A stretch of 64,000 bases of DNA. It comes from Symbiodinium natans. Its lineage: Eukaryota; Sar; Dinophyceae; Suessiales; Symbiodiniaceae. The stretch is from the NCBI GenBank assembly GCA_905221605.1, contig CAJNDS010002412.1, positions 51,886 to 115,885 on the forward strand, in the 5' to 3' direction. The translations under genes and the position numbers were made by a program. Positions 12,933 to 23,382 of this stretch are shown piece after piece. Every line of letters begins with the position of its first letter. The first letter of the stretch is position 1. The notes under the pieces were generated by a model. That model saw nothing but the letters and a program-made list of their open reading frames with translations. It had not been told where the DNA came from and searched no databases.

Positions 12933-14052
12933 AATTGTATTGGCCAGCTCCATCTTGCGAGGAAGGACTGCAAGCTGTCTTGGCTCACGACGGCAAGCTG
13001 CAAGGCAAGGACGCATCCTCCAAACTGCAAACTGTCAGGCGAGGCTGGAAGAAGAGCGCATTGCCGCATTGAGCGGCATGCTCTACGCGTGCGCCTCAAA
13101 TTAAACAATGCAGGCAATGTGTTTAGCTCAGCCAGCCACTAAACACATGCACCAAACAAAGTCATGAGGCTCAAAACTTCAGCTAAAACGAGGTGGAGGG
13201 GGGGAAAAACAAGCATACAGGAAAATAGAGCATATTTCACGAATGCCGTCAGGCGCTGCAGCCATCAATTCCTGGAGAACCGAAAAGGGCGGGGAACAAG
13301 ACAGAGCAAACAGAAAAAATATTCAACAACAGCGGAGGACTCTCGCTGGTGGGATAGTACAGATCCTACTAATGAGCATATGTCGCAGAACGCGGGCCGC
13401 ACAGCATATTTCTTTTGACTCAGGACAGGACCTGGTCTGAGCAGGGGGACAGGACCCCTCTGCTTCGCAACCGGACAAGACCGGTGCGTCAAAAGTTGAA
13501 AGGAAATGTGGCATGAGTATAGCGCGTTGCGCATGTCTGTGAGCCACTGAAGACTGTTAACACACGCACTCACCCACTGAGAACGGTCACCCCTCTGCTT
13601 TGCAACCGGACAAAACCAGTGCGTCAAAAGTTTGGAAAACAGCTGAGCTCGCGAGCGACAACTTGCTTCACATGTTTTGGCCAACTTAAGCGTCAACGAC
13701 TCACGCGTAACGAGACAGCCAGCGACCTACCGACCTACCGACGCTTGTAACGGCTTGCCTCAGGCGTCTCACTTTTTCTCTTCAAGCCGGAACCGCTCGA
13801 CTGCTTGCCTTTTCCATGCCCTTCTGCTGGGATTTCAAGATCTTCGCATACGGCTTGGCGCAACTTCCCAGGACGCCAAGTTCCCTCACGCATCCCTAGC
13901 TCTGGCCACACCCCGCCCTTCTCAAACACTGGCTTCAGCCTCGGGTCCAACCAAAGCCTGCGAAGATTTTGCCCTGACGCACCAAACTGAAACGTTGTCA
14001 CGAGTACCCATGGTCTATCGTCTTCTGGCGCACGACTCAAGTTCGCAATTAA
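12933..14052. other. Repeat-rich interior of the 5.2-kb block, first part
   Basis: It contains scattered copies of AAGCTGTCTTGGCTCACGAC and related words. A direct repeat at about 13455-13501 and 13590-13632 shares CCCCTCTGCTT, GCAACCGGACAA and GTGCGTCAAAAGTT. Overlapping open frames exist on both strands but none shows a recognisable domain. Confidence 0.5.
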
Positions 14053-14960
14053 GCTCTGGACAAAAGCATCTCCTAAACTACAGGCCCACACAAGCTACGT
14101 TGTCCAAACTCGGGTTAAAACGAAAAGCGACGCTCAAGGGCTGCGAGGTGTCTTGGCTCACGACTGCAAGCTGCCAGGCAAGGACACAAAAGCATCTCCT
14201 AAACTTCAGGACTGCAAGCTTCCAGGCAAGCTACACGCTGCTGAGAACGAAAACCGAAGCTCAAGGACTGCGAGCTGTCTTGGCTCACGGACTGCAAGCT
14301 GCCAGGCAAGGCCACATCCTCAAACCTAGAGCCTGAAACGAGGGCACATCCTGCAAACTGCAAGCTGTCAGGTAAGGCAACGTTCTGCGCAAGCTGTGGA
14401 CAAAAGCATCTCCTAAACTTCAGGACTGCAAGCCCCCAGGCAAGCTACATTCTCCAAACTCGGATTAAAAACGAAAAGCGACGCTCAAGGGCTGCGAGGT
14501 GTCTTGGCCACGACTGCAAGCTGCCAGGCAGGGACACAAAAGCATCTCCTAAACTTCAGGACTGCAAGCTTCCAAGCAAGCTACACGCTGCTTAGAACGA
14601 AAACCGAAGCTCAAGGACTGCGAGCTGTCTTGCGCATCCTCAAACCAGGCCTGAAACGAGGACACATCCTCCAAACTGCAAGCTGTCAGGCAAGGCAACG
14701 TTCTGCAAGCTCTGGACAAAAGCATCTCCTAAACTTCAGGACTGCAAGCCCCCAAGCAAGCTACATTCTCCAGACTCGGGTTAAAACGAAACGCGACGCT
14801 CAAGGACTGTGAGCTGTCTTGGCTCACGACTGGACACAAAAACATCTCCTAAACTGCAGGACTGCGAGCTTCCCTCTGGTTAGAACAAAAAACGAAGCTC
14901 AAGGACTGCAAGCTGTCTTGGCTCACGACTAGCTGCCAAGCAAGGCCACATCCTCAAACT
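14053..14960 (+). repeat. Higher-order minisatellite, three units of about 250-340 bp
   Basis: Units start with GCTCTGGACAAAAGCATCTC or GCTGTGGACAAAAGCATCTC at 14053, 14393 and 14709. Each unit contains two shorter subunits built on AAACTTCAGGACTGCAAGC, AAACGAAAAGCGACGCTCAA and CTTGGCTCACGACTGCAAGC. The third unit is shortened by internal deletions. Long open frames on the plus strand here follow the repeat period. Confidence 0.8.
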
Positions 14961-16200
14961 CGGCTTGAAACGAAAACCGAAGCTGCCAGGCAAGGCTACA
15001 TTTCCCAAGCAGGAACTCTGGGCTCGCAGCACTGCAAGCAGAGAATCAAAACCGAGACTACAGGACAGGAGCCGCGACGGCAAGATGAAAAAGAAGTGCG
15101 TTTTCTTGCAGCACACAGCTCACAGTCTGACGCACGTCTTCGCTCCACGACACTCTCCGAGACTACAAATACGAAAAAATGAAACAACAACTCCTGGTGC
15201 AACATTCTGGCACAGCTGCCTGCCTGAGCCTGGCGACCTGCAATTTCGGCGTACTTGCCTTTCAAGACAACGCTCCTGCACGGTTGCTGATCTGGAACTC
15301 CTGGCTTGCGCCCTGGCCTACTTGTTTCATAACGACAAGTTTGCATTGATCTCCTCAGCCGGTTGGAGGGTTTAGGATGACAGAACCTATGCCCACCCGA
15401 GACTTTCCTTACCATCTTGGGCAAATGCCCAACCTTCAACAACAGCGGAGATCTGGCCAACCGCCATCTTGCGACGATTTTAATAAGACTATTTTTGAGC
15501 TCTTCTGCCTGTTTGGAGGGTTCAAGATAACAGAACCAAGGCCCACCAGAGACCTCCCGCTTGCCAAGCATGGGCAACCGGAGGTCTGGCCAACAGCCAT
15601 CGTGCGACGATTTTGTATGGGAGGACGGTGTTCGGAAGCTTTCGAGCGAGAACACAGAATGCGGCTAAATCCGGCAGAACTAAGCGCGGAACGCTGGTCA
15701 TTGGAATGGCGACGCACGGTGCGTCATGGTAGCATGCGTCACCATCTCCCAAGACATCCAGGAAGATGTTTGCGCGAAGCCATTCGGAAGTGCTCCAGGC
15801 AGCTCTGCGATCCACATCCAGATCCTCGACTCAAAAAGAAAAGGGCAACTGAATGCAATGGCCAAGTCATGTCCAACAGCGAGGTGGGTCACGCAAACTA
15901 CTGGGATACTTCAGACGAGCACGCGCCACATTTCACCAAGTAATGTCAACACGTCAACACGATGGGCGTGGCCCAGAGTCAGAGATAGACAGAGTGTGCG
16001 TACATCCCCGTGGCGCTGTCGCCCAAACGATGCGCGTCATTGTTTGCTTGCAAAATGGCCCGGTACAAGATGAACTGAAAGTTGGTCAAGTTGTCCAGGA
16101 CCCTAAAGCGGACAGTTTGGAGAATGCAACATGTTGCCGCAACGCGCGGGACACGACACCAAGGACAATCTGGCTCTGAGGCAATCAGGCAAGCTGCAAA
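14961..16200. other. Unique to low-copy sequence inside the block, with a degenerate direct repeat
   Basis: A direct repeat of about 105-120 bp lies at 15362-15481 and 15510-15614. Both copies share TTGGAGGGTT, AACAGAACC, CCCACC, GAGAC, GATCTGGCCAAC or GGTCTGGCCAAC, GCCATC and GCGACGATTTT. A minus-strand frame between about 15522 and 15815 (RANIFLDVLGDGDACYHDA) could be old coding, but I recognise no family. Confidence 0.5.
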
Positions 16201-16429
16201 CCATCATGCTGTCCGTACTTGACATCTCGCAGGTTCAACGTCGCACCATGCACCGTAACTACCAACGGGCACTTGAAGAGACTCTTGACGAAAGATGTTT
16301 TCGCCGCCCCACTTGGCCCTTGTAGCACGTGCATTTTGTACCACCTTAGGCCCGCGATGGCTCAGACTTGCGCCCAAAAGCAGCAAACGTGTTTTTGGAG
16401 GCTCTGCGCGCGATGAGACCTCGCGTCTG

Positions 16430-17830
16430 CGGCTTTCACTTCGCAGACAGGATCTCCAAAATCTCGTACGCTGCTTTTACTTTCGGCATGGTCTGAGACA
16501 TCGCGTCTGCTTTCACTGTTTGCACTTCCTCGGCAGAAACCGCCAAAATCACGTCTTCTGCTCTCACTTTAGGTGTAGGATCTAAGATATCGCGCAGGTG
16601 AACTTTGAACTCCTGCAGCCAAAAGTGGAATTGATTCAGAAAGCCACGAAGCTGGGGGAACAATGGGTCGTCCACAGAATGAGACGGCAACCTGTATGTC
16701 TTCGACAGTTGCTTGCCATGGTGCTTCTTCCTCAGCACTCCGAAACGTAAATCCGCACGGCGGTTCCCGGGGCAGGTCAAACCGAAAAACAGAAAGATCT
16801 CCGCAGCTGCGCGGCAAAGCAAAGGCTGTCTCTGCACTTTGCACGACGTCCGCGTTCTGGATGAAAGTCTTGTAGGAGCGACGACGCTGGAGCAGATACC
16901 GTTGGCAAGTCTCATGGCTCAGCCTCCTCACAATTGGCGGGGCATCCGGAAACAGGAAGCACTGCGTAAATTATTCCAGATAAGAAGCTGGACACTCCAC
17001 CACGAGGTAATCCATGCCGGATTGACTTCGTAATCTATGAAAGGCTAATAATCCGTGTAGTTCCAGAGGCTGCCAACCTTCACGTCGTAAACATAAAAGT
17101 GCGCACGTGCGCGTGACACGGAGACGACCTTTCCGCGGGCGTGGCTGCCCTCAATATGTGGCTTGACAGGCCCGAACTGAAAGCGGGACATGTTCCTTGC
17201 GTTGGAAGCTTGTGAACTTCACAAGTACAAGAACGCGCTCAAGCGAGCAATGCAAAGCAGCAACAATGAAATATTATTTTTGCGCCAGTTGCGTTCTGTC
17301 AACCCGCTTTGCAAACGTGAACTGGGCGTGGAGATGGACAGCGGGAGCGGTCGCGCGCATGGACTGCTTGACGGTCAAGCTTGTGTGGAGGATTCTTTCT
17401 TGAAACCTCTTTCGTGGCCCAGTCCTAATACCGTTCGACCAGGACGTGACCAGGCGCAGTCCACCATGCATCAACCTCGGCTGCACGGAAATAGAAGAAT
17501 ATTCACTTTGGCTACGTCTTCCTGTCAGGAAAACATCTCTGTCCAATGCCAGCAGCTGTTTGACCTTCCGGGACAAAAGGGTGATTGAAGGCGAGTTGGA
17601 TGTCAGCGCAGTGAACACGAAACGTCGAAGAGCTGGGCAACGGCCCTGCGGCCACACCGGCCCCTTGGACAGGCACGGACTCAGGAACTTCAGGAGTGTG
17701 TAGAGGAGCGCCGCAAGCGCTGTTCCACAGTTCGATGGCCCTCCGAACTTCGACCAGCTCCGCATTGGTTTCCAATCTGGGTATCAAACTTTCCAAGAAG
17801 GTCTCGACACGCTCTTTGCCCGCATCCCTG
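16430..17830 (-). pseudogene. Decayed or spliced protein-coding region, family unrecognised
   Basis: Several minus-strand stretches have coding-like composition but lie in different frames. They are 17830-17512 (RVETFLESLIPRLETNAELV, RRAIELWNSACGAPL), 17190-17048 (MSRFQFGPVKPHIEG, HARGKVVSVSRARAHFYVYD), 16931-16569 (ADVVQSAETAFALPRSCGD, FRFDLPREPPCGFTFRSAEE) and 16670-16430 (FLNQFHFWLQEFKVHLRDIL). The last part contains a duplicated segment of about 28 residues (KVRAEDVILAVSAEEVQTVK against KVKAAYEILEILSAK) whose second copy is frameshifted. No gene model without stops or shifts joins them, so a decayed element gene or cellular gene is more likely than an intact one. No catalytic motif of a transposase or reverse transcriptase was seen. 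Confidence 0.4.
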
Positions 17831-17952
17831 GCATTGATGCAGCGCCAGTAAGGGGCTCACTCCGCTCAGTGCCCAAGACCAGACCCCCAACCCCGACCAA
17901 ACATGTCCAGCGCACTCACTCAGAGTGCGCAGCTCAAAGCTCGCAAGAAACA

Positions 17953-18040
17953 AATTAGCAGTTCCCGGCTTTGCATATGCGATCATATGCTTGTATAATA
18001 TCTGATCATGTGTCCGTTTTGCTGCAGGGCGCTCGATTTT
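17953..18040 (-). repeat. Right inverted-repeat end of the 5.2-kb block
   Basis: This is the inverse of the left end. It has a small insertion where GCATATG is followed by ATCGCATATG. Confidence 0.75.
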
Positions 18041-18344
18041 GAGGAAAACATATGGAAAAACCAGTCCGCGCCACACATCTTATATCTCCAAAAGCACCCT
18101 AAACCCACACTGCAGGTTTGCCAAACCCTTCCTCAAAATCGAGAGCCCGAAAGAAAAGACGCAGACGTCGTCAGATATTGGAAAACATATGGAAAAAAAC
18201 AAGCCCGCGCCGTGCATCTTATCTCCCCAAAAGCACGCTGAACCCAAACTGCAGGTTTGCCAGACCCTTCCTCAAAATCGAGCGCCCTGCAGGAAAACGG
18301 ACACATGATCAGATATTATACAAGCATATGCAGGAAGGGAACAG
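18041..18344 (+). repeat. Tandem repeat of about 130 bp ending in a third copy of the boundary sequence
   Basis: Two units begin GGAAAACATATGGAAAAA, continue through CCGCGCC, CATCTTAT, CCAAAAGCAC and CTGCAGGTTTGCC, and end CTTCCTCAAAATCGAG. The second unit runs on into the boundary repeat at 18274-18344. Open frames here on both strands follow the repeat and are not counted as genes. Confidence 0.7.
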
Positions 18345-18360
18345 GAAAGGGTGCCGCCCC

Positions 18361-18450
18361 AAACCCCAAACCCAAACTACCGTAAACCCTAAACCGTAAA
18401 CCCTAAACCCTAAACCCTAAACCCTAAACCCTAAACCCTAAACCCTAAAC
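18361..18450 (-). repeat. CCCTAAA array
   Basis: About ten units, the first with CCGTAAA variants, merging into the octamer array to the right. Confidence 0.9.
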
Positions 18451-18700
18451 CCCTAAACCCTAAACCCCTAAACCCCTAAACCCCTAAACCCCTAAACCCC
18501 TAACCCCCTAACCCCTAAACCCCTAAACCCTAAACCCTAAACCCCTAAACCCCTAAACCCCTAAACCCCCTAAACCCCTAAACCCCTAAACCCCTAAACC
18601 CCTAAACCCCTAAACCCCTAAACCCCTAAACCCCTAAACCCCTAAACCCCTAAACCCCTAAACCCCTAAACCCCTAAACCCCTAAACCCCTAAACCCCAA
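18450..18700 (-). repeat. CCCCTAAA octamer array, about 30 units
   Basis: The repeat unit gains one C (TTTAGGGG on the other strand), with a few seven-base units and CCCCCTAA slips. Confidence 0.92.
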
Positions 18701-18782
18701 GCCCCGAACCCTAAACCGGGGCCCAAGCGGTCTCCATCCCTAGACATCCCTGCGAAGGCTCGGTCCTCGATGGCCAGAGGGC

Positions 18783-18975
18783 TTGGGGTTTAGGGTTTAG
18801 GGTTTAGGGTTTAGGGTTTAGGGTTTAGGATTTAGGGTTTAGGGTTTAGGGTTTAGGGTTTAGGGTGTAGGGTTTAGGGTTTAGGGTTTAGGGTTTAGGG
18901 TTTAAGGTTTAGGGTTTAGGGTTTAGGGTTTGGGGTTTAGGGTTTAGGGTTTAGGGTTCAGGGTTTAGGGTTTGG
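18783..18975 (+). repeat. TTTAGGG array, about 26 units
   Basis: Opposite strand orientation to the array 85 bp to the left, so the two arrays are head to head around a short unique islet. Confidence 0.92.
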
Positions 18976-19784
18976 GCTTGGAGTGAAATTTGCTGTCGGG
19001 TCGAGGAGTTGAGGGTCTTGGGCGTTGGGCTTTGGGGATCCAAAGTTTAACTGTAGAGCCTCCCCCGAAACCCTAAGCCCTAGACCCCGGACCCTAAACC
19101 CTAAACCCTAAACCCTCAACCCGCAACCCTAAACCCTAAACCCTAAAACCCTAAACCCTAAACCCTAAACCCTGAACCCTGAACCCTGAACCCTGAACCC
19201 TAAAGCCTAACTCTCTCTACCATATAAACCTAAATGTTAAACACGAATTAGGCAATTTGACCCCCATTGTTCAGCACGAATTAAGCAGTTTGATCCATTT
19301 TGGCCCCTCTGACCCGTCTGACCCCCCCATCGTTCAGCACGAATTAGACAATTTGATCCATTTTTTGACCTCTCTGATGCCTTTGACCCCCATTGTTCAG
19401 TGTGGTTGGCAGGCTCTGCAGCTCAGCAGAGCCACGAAGCCAGCAGGGCACAGGACTGACTCAGGACTCAGGGTTCCTGGATGGAATAAAATTGAGGTCT
19501 GTGTGATTGTTTGGCCACTTTCTATTTTCGTAACGTTTTGGGAGTCTTTGGGCGGGTGGGTTTTTTTGCCGTTGCCTGCACACCTCCCTTATGAACTATA
19601 GGGATATGTGCTCCAGAAGAAGCCCAGACAGAACAACCCTACAAGCACGCGTGGCTAGGACGGCCTCCTGGAGTTTACATGTCAAAGTGCTCTAGCGAAG
19701 TCCAGGTTCGACGCGCAACCCTCCAATCCCTGAGCTCCCTGAACCCTGAGACACCCGAGACACCCGAAGCACCAAAACACCCCA
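18976..19784. other. CCCTAAA/CCCTGAA array at 19093-19205 and a unique islet with a short repeat
   Basis: The islet has TTGTTCAGCACGAATTA then AGCAGTTTGATCCATTTT at about 19240-19310, repeated with changes at about 19331-19362, and related words (ACACGAATTAGGCA, CATTGTTCAG) nearby. An open frame at 19257-19601 has no recognised domain. Confidence 0.55.
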
Positions 19785-20000
19785 TAAGCCCTAAGCCCTA
19801 AGCCCTAAGCCCTAAGCCCTAAGCCCTAAGCCCTAAGCCCTAAGCCCTAAGCCCTAAGCCCTAAGCCCTAAGCCCTAAGCCCTAAGCCCTAAGCCCAAGC
19901 CCCAAACCCCAAACCCCAAACCCCAAACCCTAGACCCTAGACCCTAGACCCGAGACCCTAATCCCTAAACCCCAAACCCCAAACCCCAAACCCTCAACCC
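19784..20000 (-). repeat. CCCTAAG array followed by CCCCAAA and CCCTAGA units
   Basis: About 15 homogeneous CCCTAAG units, then blocks of CCCCAAA and CCCTAGA. Each variant is clustered instead of mixed. Confidence 0.9.
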
Positions 20001-20102
20001 AGCCCTAAGCCCAGCACTTGATGACGACGAAATCGGCATCTTTGGCCCGCAAAATGTCTCCCGAGCGCAAGACCTGCCGGCGGCTTGGTAAAGTTCTTCC
20101 TG

Positions 20103-20177
20103 GGTTTAGGGTTTAGGGTTTAGGGTTTAGGGTTTAGGGTTTAGGGTTTAGGGTTTAGGGTGCAGGGTTTAGGGTTT
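20103..20177 (+). repeat. TTTAGGG array
   Basis: About ten units, directly abutting the ATAAGTT-rich island. Confidence 0.9.
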
Positions 20178-21005
20178 TACTATATTGACGCCGTGGAACA
20201 TATGAACTTGTTCGAAACTTATGTTGGACTTATTTTTCGTCCGGATTAAGTAGGAGATAAGTTGTGCATAAGTTCGAAGGCTTGCTTTTTTATCGTTTTC
20301 ATGAGCAGCACCCTTTTTTTCGAAAACGCGGGCACACAGCTTAAGGCATGGCAGAAAACTATGCCCAGAGATGCAGAGAGACCTTTTGCTTCTTGCAAGC
20401 ATGGCAAGACGGCAAGACAAAACGTGCGAAAACAAGGAAAAAGCAGGCCAACTCCGCGGACATTGGCATTTTGTTTGCGGACCGGCTCGCGGACACCAGC
20501 GGACAGCAGACGACGCCAGATGGTAGCGGCGCGGGGTCCGGGTTTATATGAGCCCATGCAGGCGGACATCCCCCGCGCGGACGTGGACGTCCGCGAGCCA
20601 GGGCTTGACCTCTCCTGTCGCGGACATTGGCGGACACCTGGCGGACACCTGGCGGACAAGGCACGCAAGCGTCCCGAGGTGGCCGGGGAGGCTTGAACGC
20701 TGCCAGGCAACTATAGAATATCTGTTGCAGGGGCTGCAAGACCGATTTCTTCAATTTTTGCTGAGATGCACGCGCGAACCCGGGAACAACATCCCAAAAT
20801 GTAAAACAGATAAGTAGAGATAAGTTCTATATAAGTTTGCTTGACATAACACGCATAAGTTCCTAAGTCCGAGATATGTCAAGCAAAAAAATGTCGAACT
20901 TATCTGGAACTTAATTATATAAAACAAACTTAACTCCAAGATAAACAACTTAATCGATACATATCACGTACTTATAAGTCGATAAGTCGGCGGGGTCAAT
21001 TAAGT
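20178..21005. other. Non-telomeric island with ATAAGTT-rich ends and a CGGACA minisatellite
   Basis: Both ends are dense in ATAAGTT/AACTTAT words. At about 20836 TTTGCTTGACATA and near 20875 TATGTCAAGCAAA form a perfect 13-base inverted repeat. The middle (about 20460-20670) has recurring GGCGGACACCTGGCGGACA-type words. Overlapping open frames exist on both strands with no recognised domain. It may be an inserted element, but no clear terminal repeats were found. Confidence 0.5.
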
Positions 21006-21060
21006 AGGGTTTTAGGGTTTAGGGTTTAGGGTTTAGGGTTTAGGGTGCTTTGTAATTACA

Positions 21061-21170
21061 CTGAGGGTGATATGGGGGGGGGGGGGGGGATCTAAGGGGC
21101 CTGACGCCTAATTCCCTAAACCTAAACCCTAAACCCTAACCCGAAACCCTAAACCCTAAACCCTAATAGA
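21061..21170. repeat. G run and CCCTAAA array
   Basis: A G run of about 15 bases at 21075 is followed by eight CCCTAAA-type units. Confidence 0.85.
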
Positions 21171-21470
21171 ACCAGCAAGATTTCGGGGGTAGTCGCGACT
21201 TTCTGCTACAGAAGCCATGAGCGCGTAAGACTTTCGACCCCTTGAGATCTTCAGGCCTCCTGAGGGTTTAGGGTTTAGGGTGGTTTAGGGTCTAGGTTTA
21301 AGGTTGAGGGTTTAGGGTCTAGGGTCCAGGTTTGGGTTTAGGTTTGGGGTTTGAGGATTGGGGTTTCGGGCCTGGGCCTAATCGCCCGAACACACGCTCA
21401 AGATTCCAGCGCAGAAGATCTCACCGACATTTGAGATGGCATCTAGTTTTTTTTTTGGGGGGGGGGGCTT

Positions 21471-21977
21471 TATGTCGTATCCTGATTAGTCTGGACCCCT
21501 CCAATAATGAAAAGTTTTCCAAAAAATATTCAGGAGACAAAAATTCGATTGCCCCCCCCCCCACAATAAAGTAAAGTTTTTCGGGCATGGGTTTCGGAAG
21601 AGAGAAAAAAGAGAACAAGATGATGAAAGAGAAGAGCAAAAGAAGAGTAGCTTCAAGTCGGAGTTCTGAGCTGTCATCCCCAACCTGAGCTGAGTAGCTG
21701 AGAGCTGAGCTCATCTGAGCTTACCTGAGCTTACCTAAGTTTACCTGAGCTCTTACCTTTAGCTTTAATTACTGAGCTTACCTGAGCTTTCCTGAGCTTA
21801 CCTGAGCTGAGCTCATCTGAGCTTACCTGAGCTTAATTACCTAAGAGGAGAGGGAAGAGGAGCGAAGAGGAAATGAAGAGGAGCCGGTGGGGGGGTCCCT
21901 TTTTTTGGTGACACTATTGCGGGGGTGGATTTAGTTTGGGGGGGGGGGGGGCCCCCCACACTAATCAGGATACCACA
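21471..21977. mobile_element. Related TIR element of about 507 bp containing a 10-mer minisatellite
   Basis: The left end ATGTCGTATCCTGATTAGT and right end ACTAATCAGGATACCACAT are inverted copies with one mismatch. They resemble the ends of the 297-bp element (CCTG, TTAGTGTGGGGGGCCCCCC). TA follows on the right, but the left flank is TTT, so a TA duplication is not intact. The interior includes C and G runs, a purine-rich stretch and the 21688-21845 minisatellite. Confidence 0.7.
21688..21845 (+). repeat. CTGAGCTTAC minisatellite
   Basis: About a dozen imperfect copies of a 10-mer, CTGAGCTTAC, with variants CTGAGCTCAT and CTAAGTTTAC. It lies within the 507-bp TIR element. Confidence 0.8.
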
Positions 21978-22344
21978 TTAAGCAGTGTTTCAAAGCTCTT
22001 GGGCTTCTGAGCCTTCGACCCCAATGTCTTCATGAACTCTTACTGTGTTTCCTTAAATTTGCGGTACCCTAAGCCCTAAGCCCTAAACCCTAAACGCTGA
22101 CAACTGGAGGCGAATGCCTTGGAAATTGGCAGGAGGTTAGGAGTACGTACGTGACGTCCGCATACGCTTTGCCGCCATGAGCAGCATGACATGAACAGAT
22201 AAGAAGCGGTATAGGGACTGGGCTATAGGGGGAAAGCTAGAATGAAAAGGTTTCGGTCAATCGGCTCCTTCTTGTGAGGCTGAAAGCAACCCCGTTTGAA
22301 CCCTCAGCCCTCAAAAGGTACATGGGTTTCGGGTTTAGGGTTTA

Positions 22345-22641
22345 ATGTTGCACCCTGTTTAGTGTGGGGGGCCCCCCCCCCCCCCGGACAGTCGAGGCGT
22401 GGATGGGAGCCTGATTACACGGCCCCCGGGGCTCATATGATTTTAATAGGGAGGAGTTTAGATAGGTTCAAAAGGGGCAGCGATGCCCGGTTATCTTTTT
22501 TAAAGGCGCGCCACGTGGAATTTTCTTACGGCGCCCGGACGATTTGTCTTTAAACAGGGACTCCCAAACAGTCAGCATGTCCTGAATAATTCAGCCAGTT
22601 TGTCTTTAAAGAGGGGGCCAATACTAAACAGGGTGCAACAT
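22345..22641. mobile_element. 297-bp TIR element with TA target duplication inside a telomeric repeat
   Basis: The ends are a perfect 19-base inverted repeat, ATGTTGCACCCTGTTTAGT. The flanks read GGGTTTA on the left and TAGGGTTTAGGG on the right. Removing the element and one TA restores an uninterrupted TTTAGGG array. It carries no gene and is therefore a non-autonomous MITE. A TA duplication is typical of Tc1/mariner-type elements. The interior has a C run next to the left end and a GGCGCGCC core. Confidence 0.85.
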
Positions 22642-22810
22642 TAGGGTTTAGGGTTAAGCGTTTAGGGTTTAGGGTTTAGGGTGATTCTAAGGTGCAGGGA
22701 CTCGAAAGATGCCACCTGCTTGTCGCTGCGGATCTGCCGCAGCGTGTCAGCCAGGACGTCCATGCGACCTTGGGGGGCACTCATGGCTGCATTGAGACCA
22801 GGGCTTATTA

Positions 22811-22902
22811 TGTTTAGGGTTTAGGGTTTAGGGTTTAGGGTTTAGGGTTTAGGGTTTAGGGTTTAGGGTTTAGGGTTTAGGGTTTAGGGTTCAGGGTTTA
22901 GG
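22811..22902 (+). repeat. TTTAGGG array, about 13 units
   Basis: Near-perfect; one TTCAGGG unit near the end. Confidence 0.92.
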
Positions 22903-23350
22903 GAGTCTGTGAGCACTTAATCCTGAACTCCTGAACCCTAGAGCGCCCATGGCACCAAAATGCCAGGAACAAATCCAGGTCCCCAGCACCCTGCTTTCAC
23001 TTTCATCAGTCCCCTCCAGCATCATGACTCTAGGTATCCAAACCCAACCCAACACCCTACACACTGAACCCTAAACCCGAAACCCGAAACCCTAAACCCT
23101 AAACCCGAAACCCTAAACGCCAAACCCTAAACCCTAAACCCTAAACTAAACCCCAAACCCTAAACCCTAAACCCGGACCCTAGACCCTGGACCCTAGACC
23201 CTGGACCCCGGACTGCCCCCTGAACCCCAAGACGCCTTGCGGACAGCTGGGGCCGGAGCCCTGTCCTTTCAGCTTCAGATCCGCCTCACGGATAGACTTA
23301 GGGTTTAATTAGGGTTTAGGGTTTAGGGTTTAGGGTTTAGGGTTTAGGGT

Positions 23351-23382
<32 letters not shown>

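Larger units (their letters stand above)
12856..18040. mobile_element. 5.2-kb block bounded by long inverted repeats (candidate DNA element)
   Basis: The left boundary, 12856-12932, runs AAATCGAGCGCCCTGCAG, AAAACGGACACATG, TCAGATATTATAC, GCATATG, CCGGGAACTG. The same order is found inverted at 17953-18040, with about nine extra bases. The block between them has no telomeric arrays, unlike both flanks, and holds minisatellites and decayed coding. I found no target duplication. A third copy of the boundary sequence in direct orientation lies at 18274-18344, so a rearranged or nested origin is possible. Confidence 0.5.

Noticed and set aside
13677-14336. 219-residue plus-strand frame as a gene
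   Set aside because: It lies in the higher-order minisatellite, repeats with its period, shows no domain, and equally long frames exist on the other strand.
14100-14960. Relict spliced-leader sequences, because CTTGGCTCACGAC resembles the dinoflagellate leader end
   Set aside because: Only about eight bases (TTGGCTCA) agree, and the word is a minisatellite unit. No fuller leader match was seen in the window.
14996-15655. 219-residue minus-strand frame as a gene
   Set aside because: It spans a degenerate direct repeat, has no recognised motif, and overlaps long frames on the plus strand.
18008-18399. Three plus-strand frames with similar peptides
   Set aside because: They follow the 130-bp tandem repeat in all three registers.
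18361-18975. CRISPR-like regular repeat array
   Set aside because: There are no spacers; these are contiguous telomeric variants.
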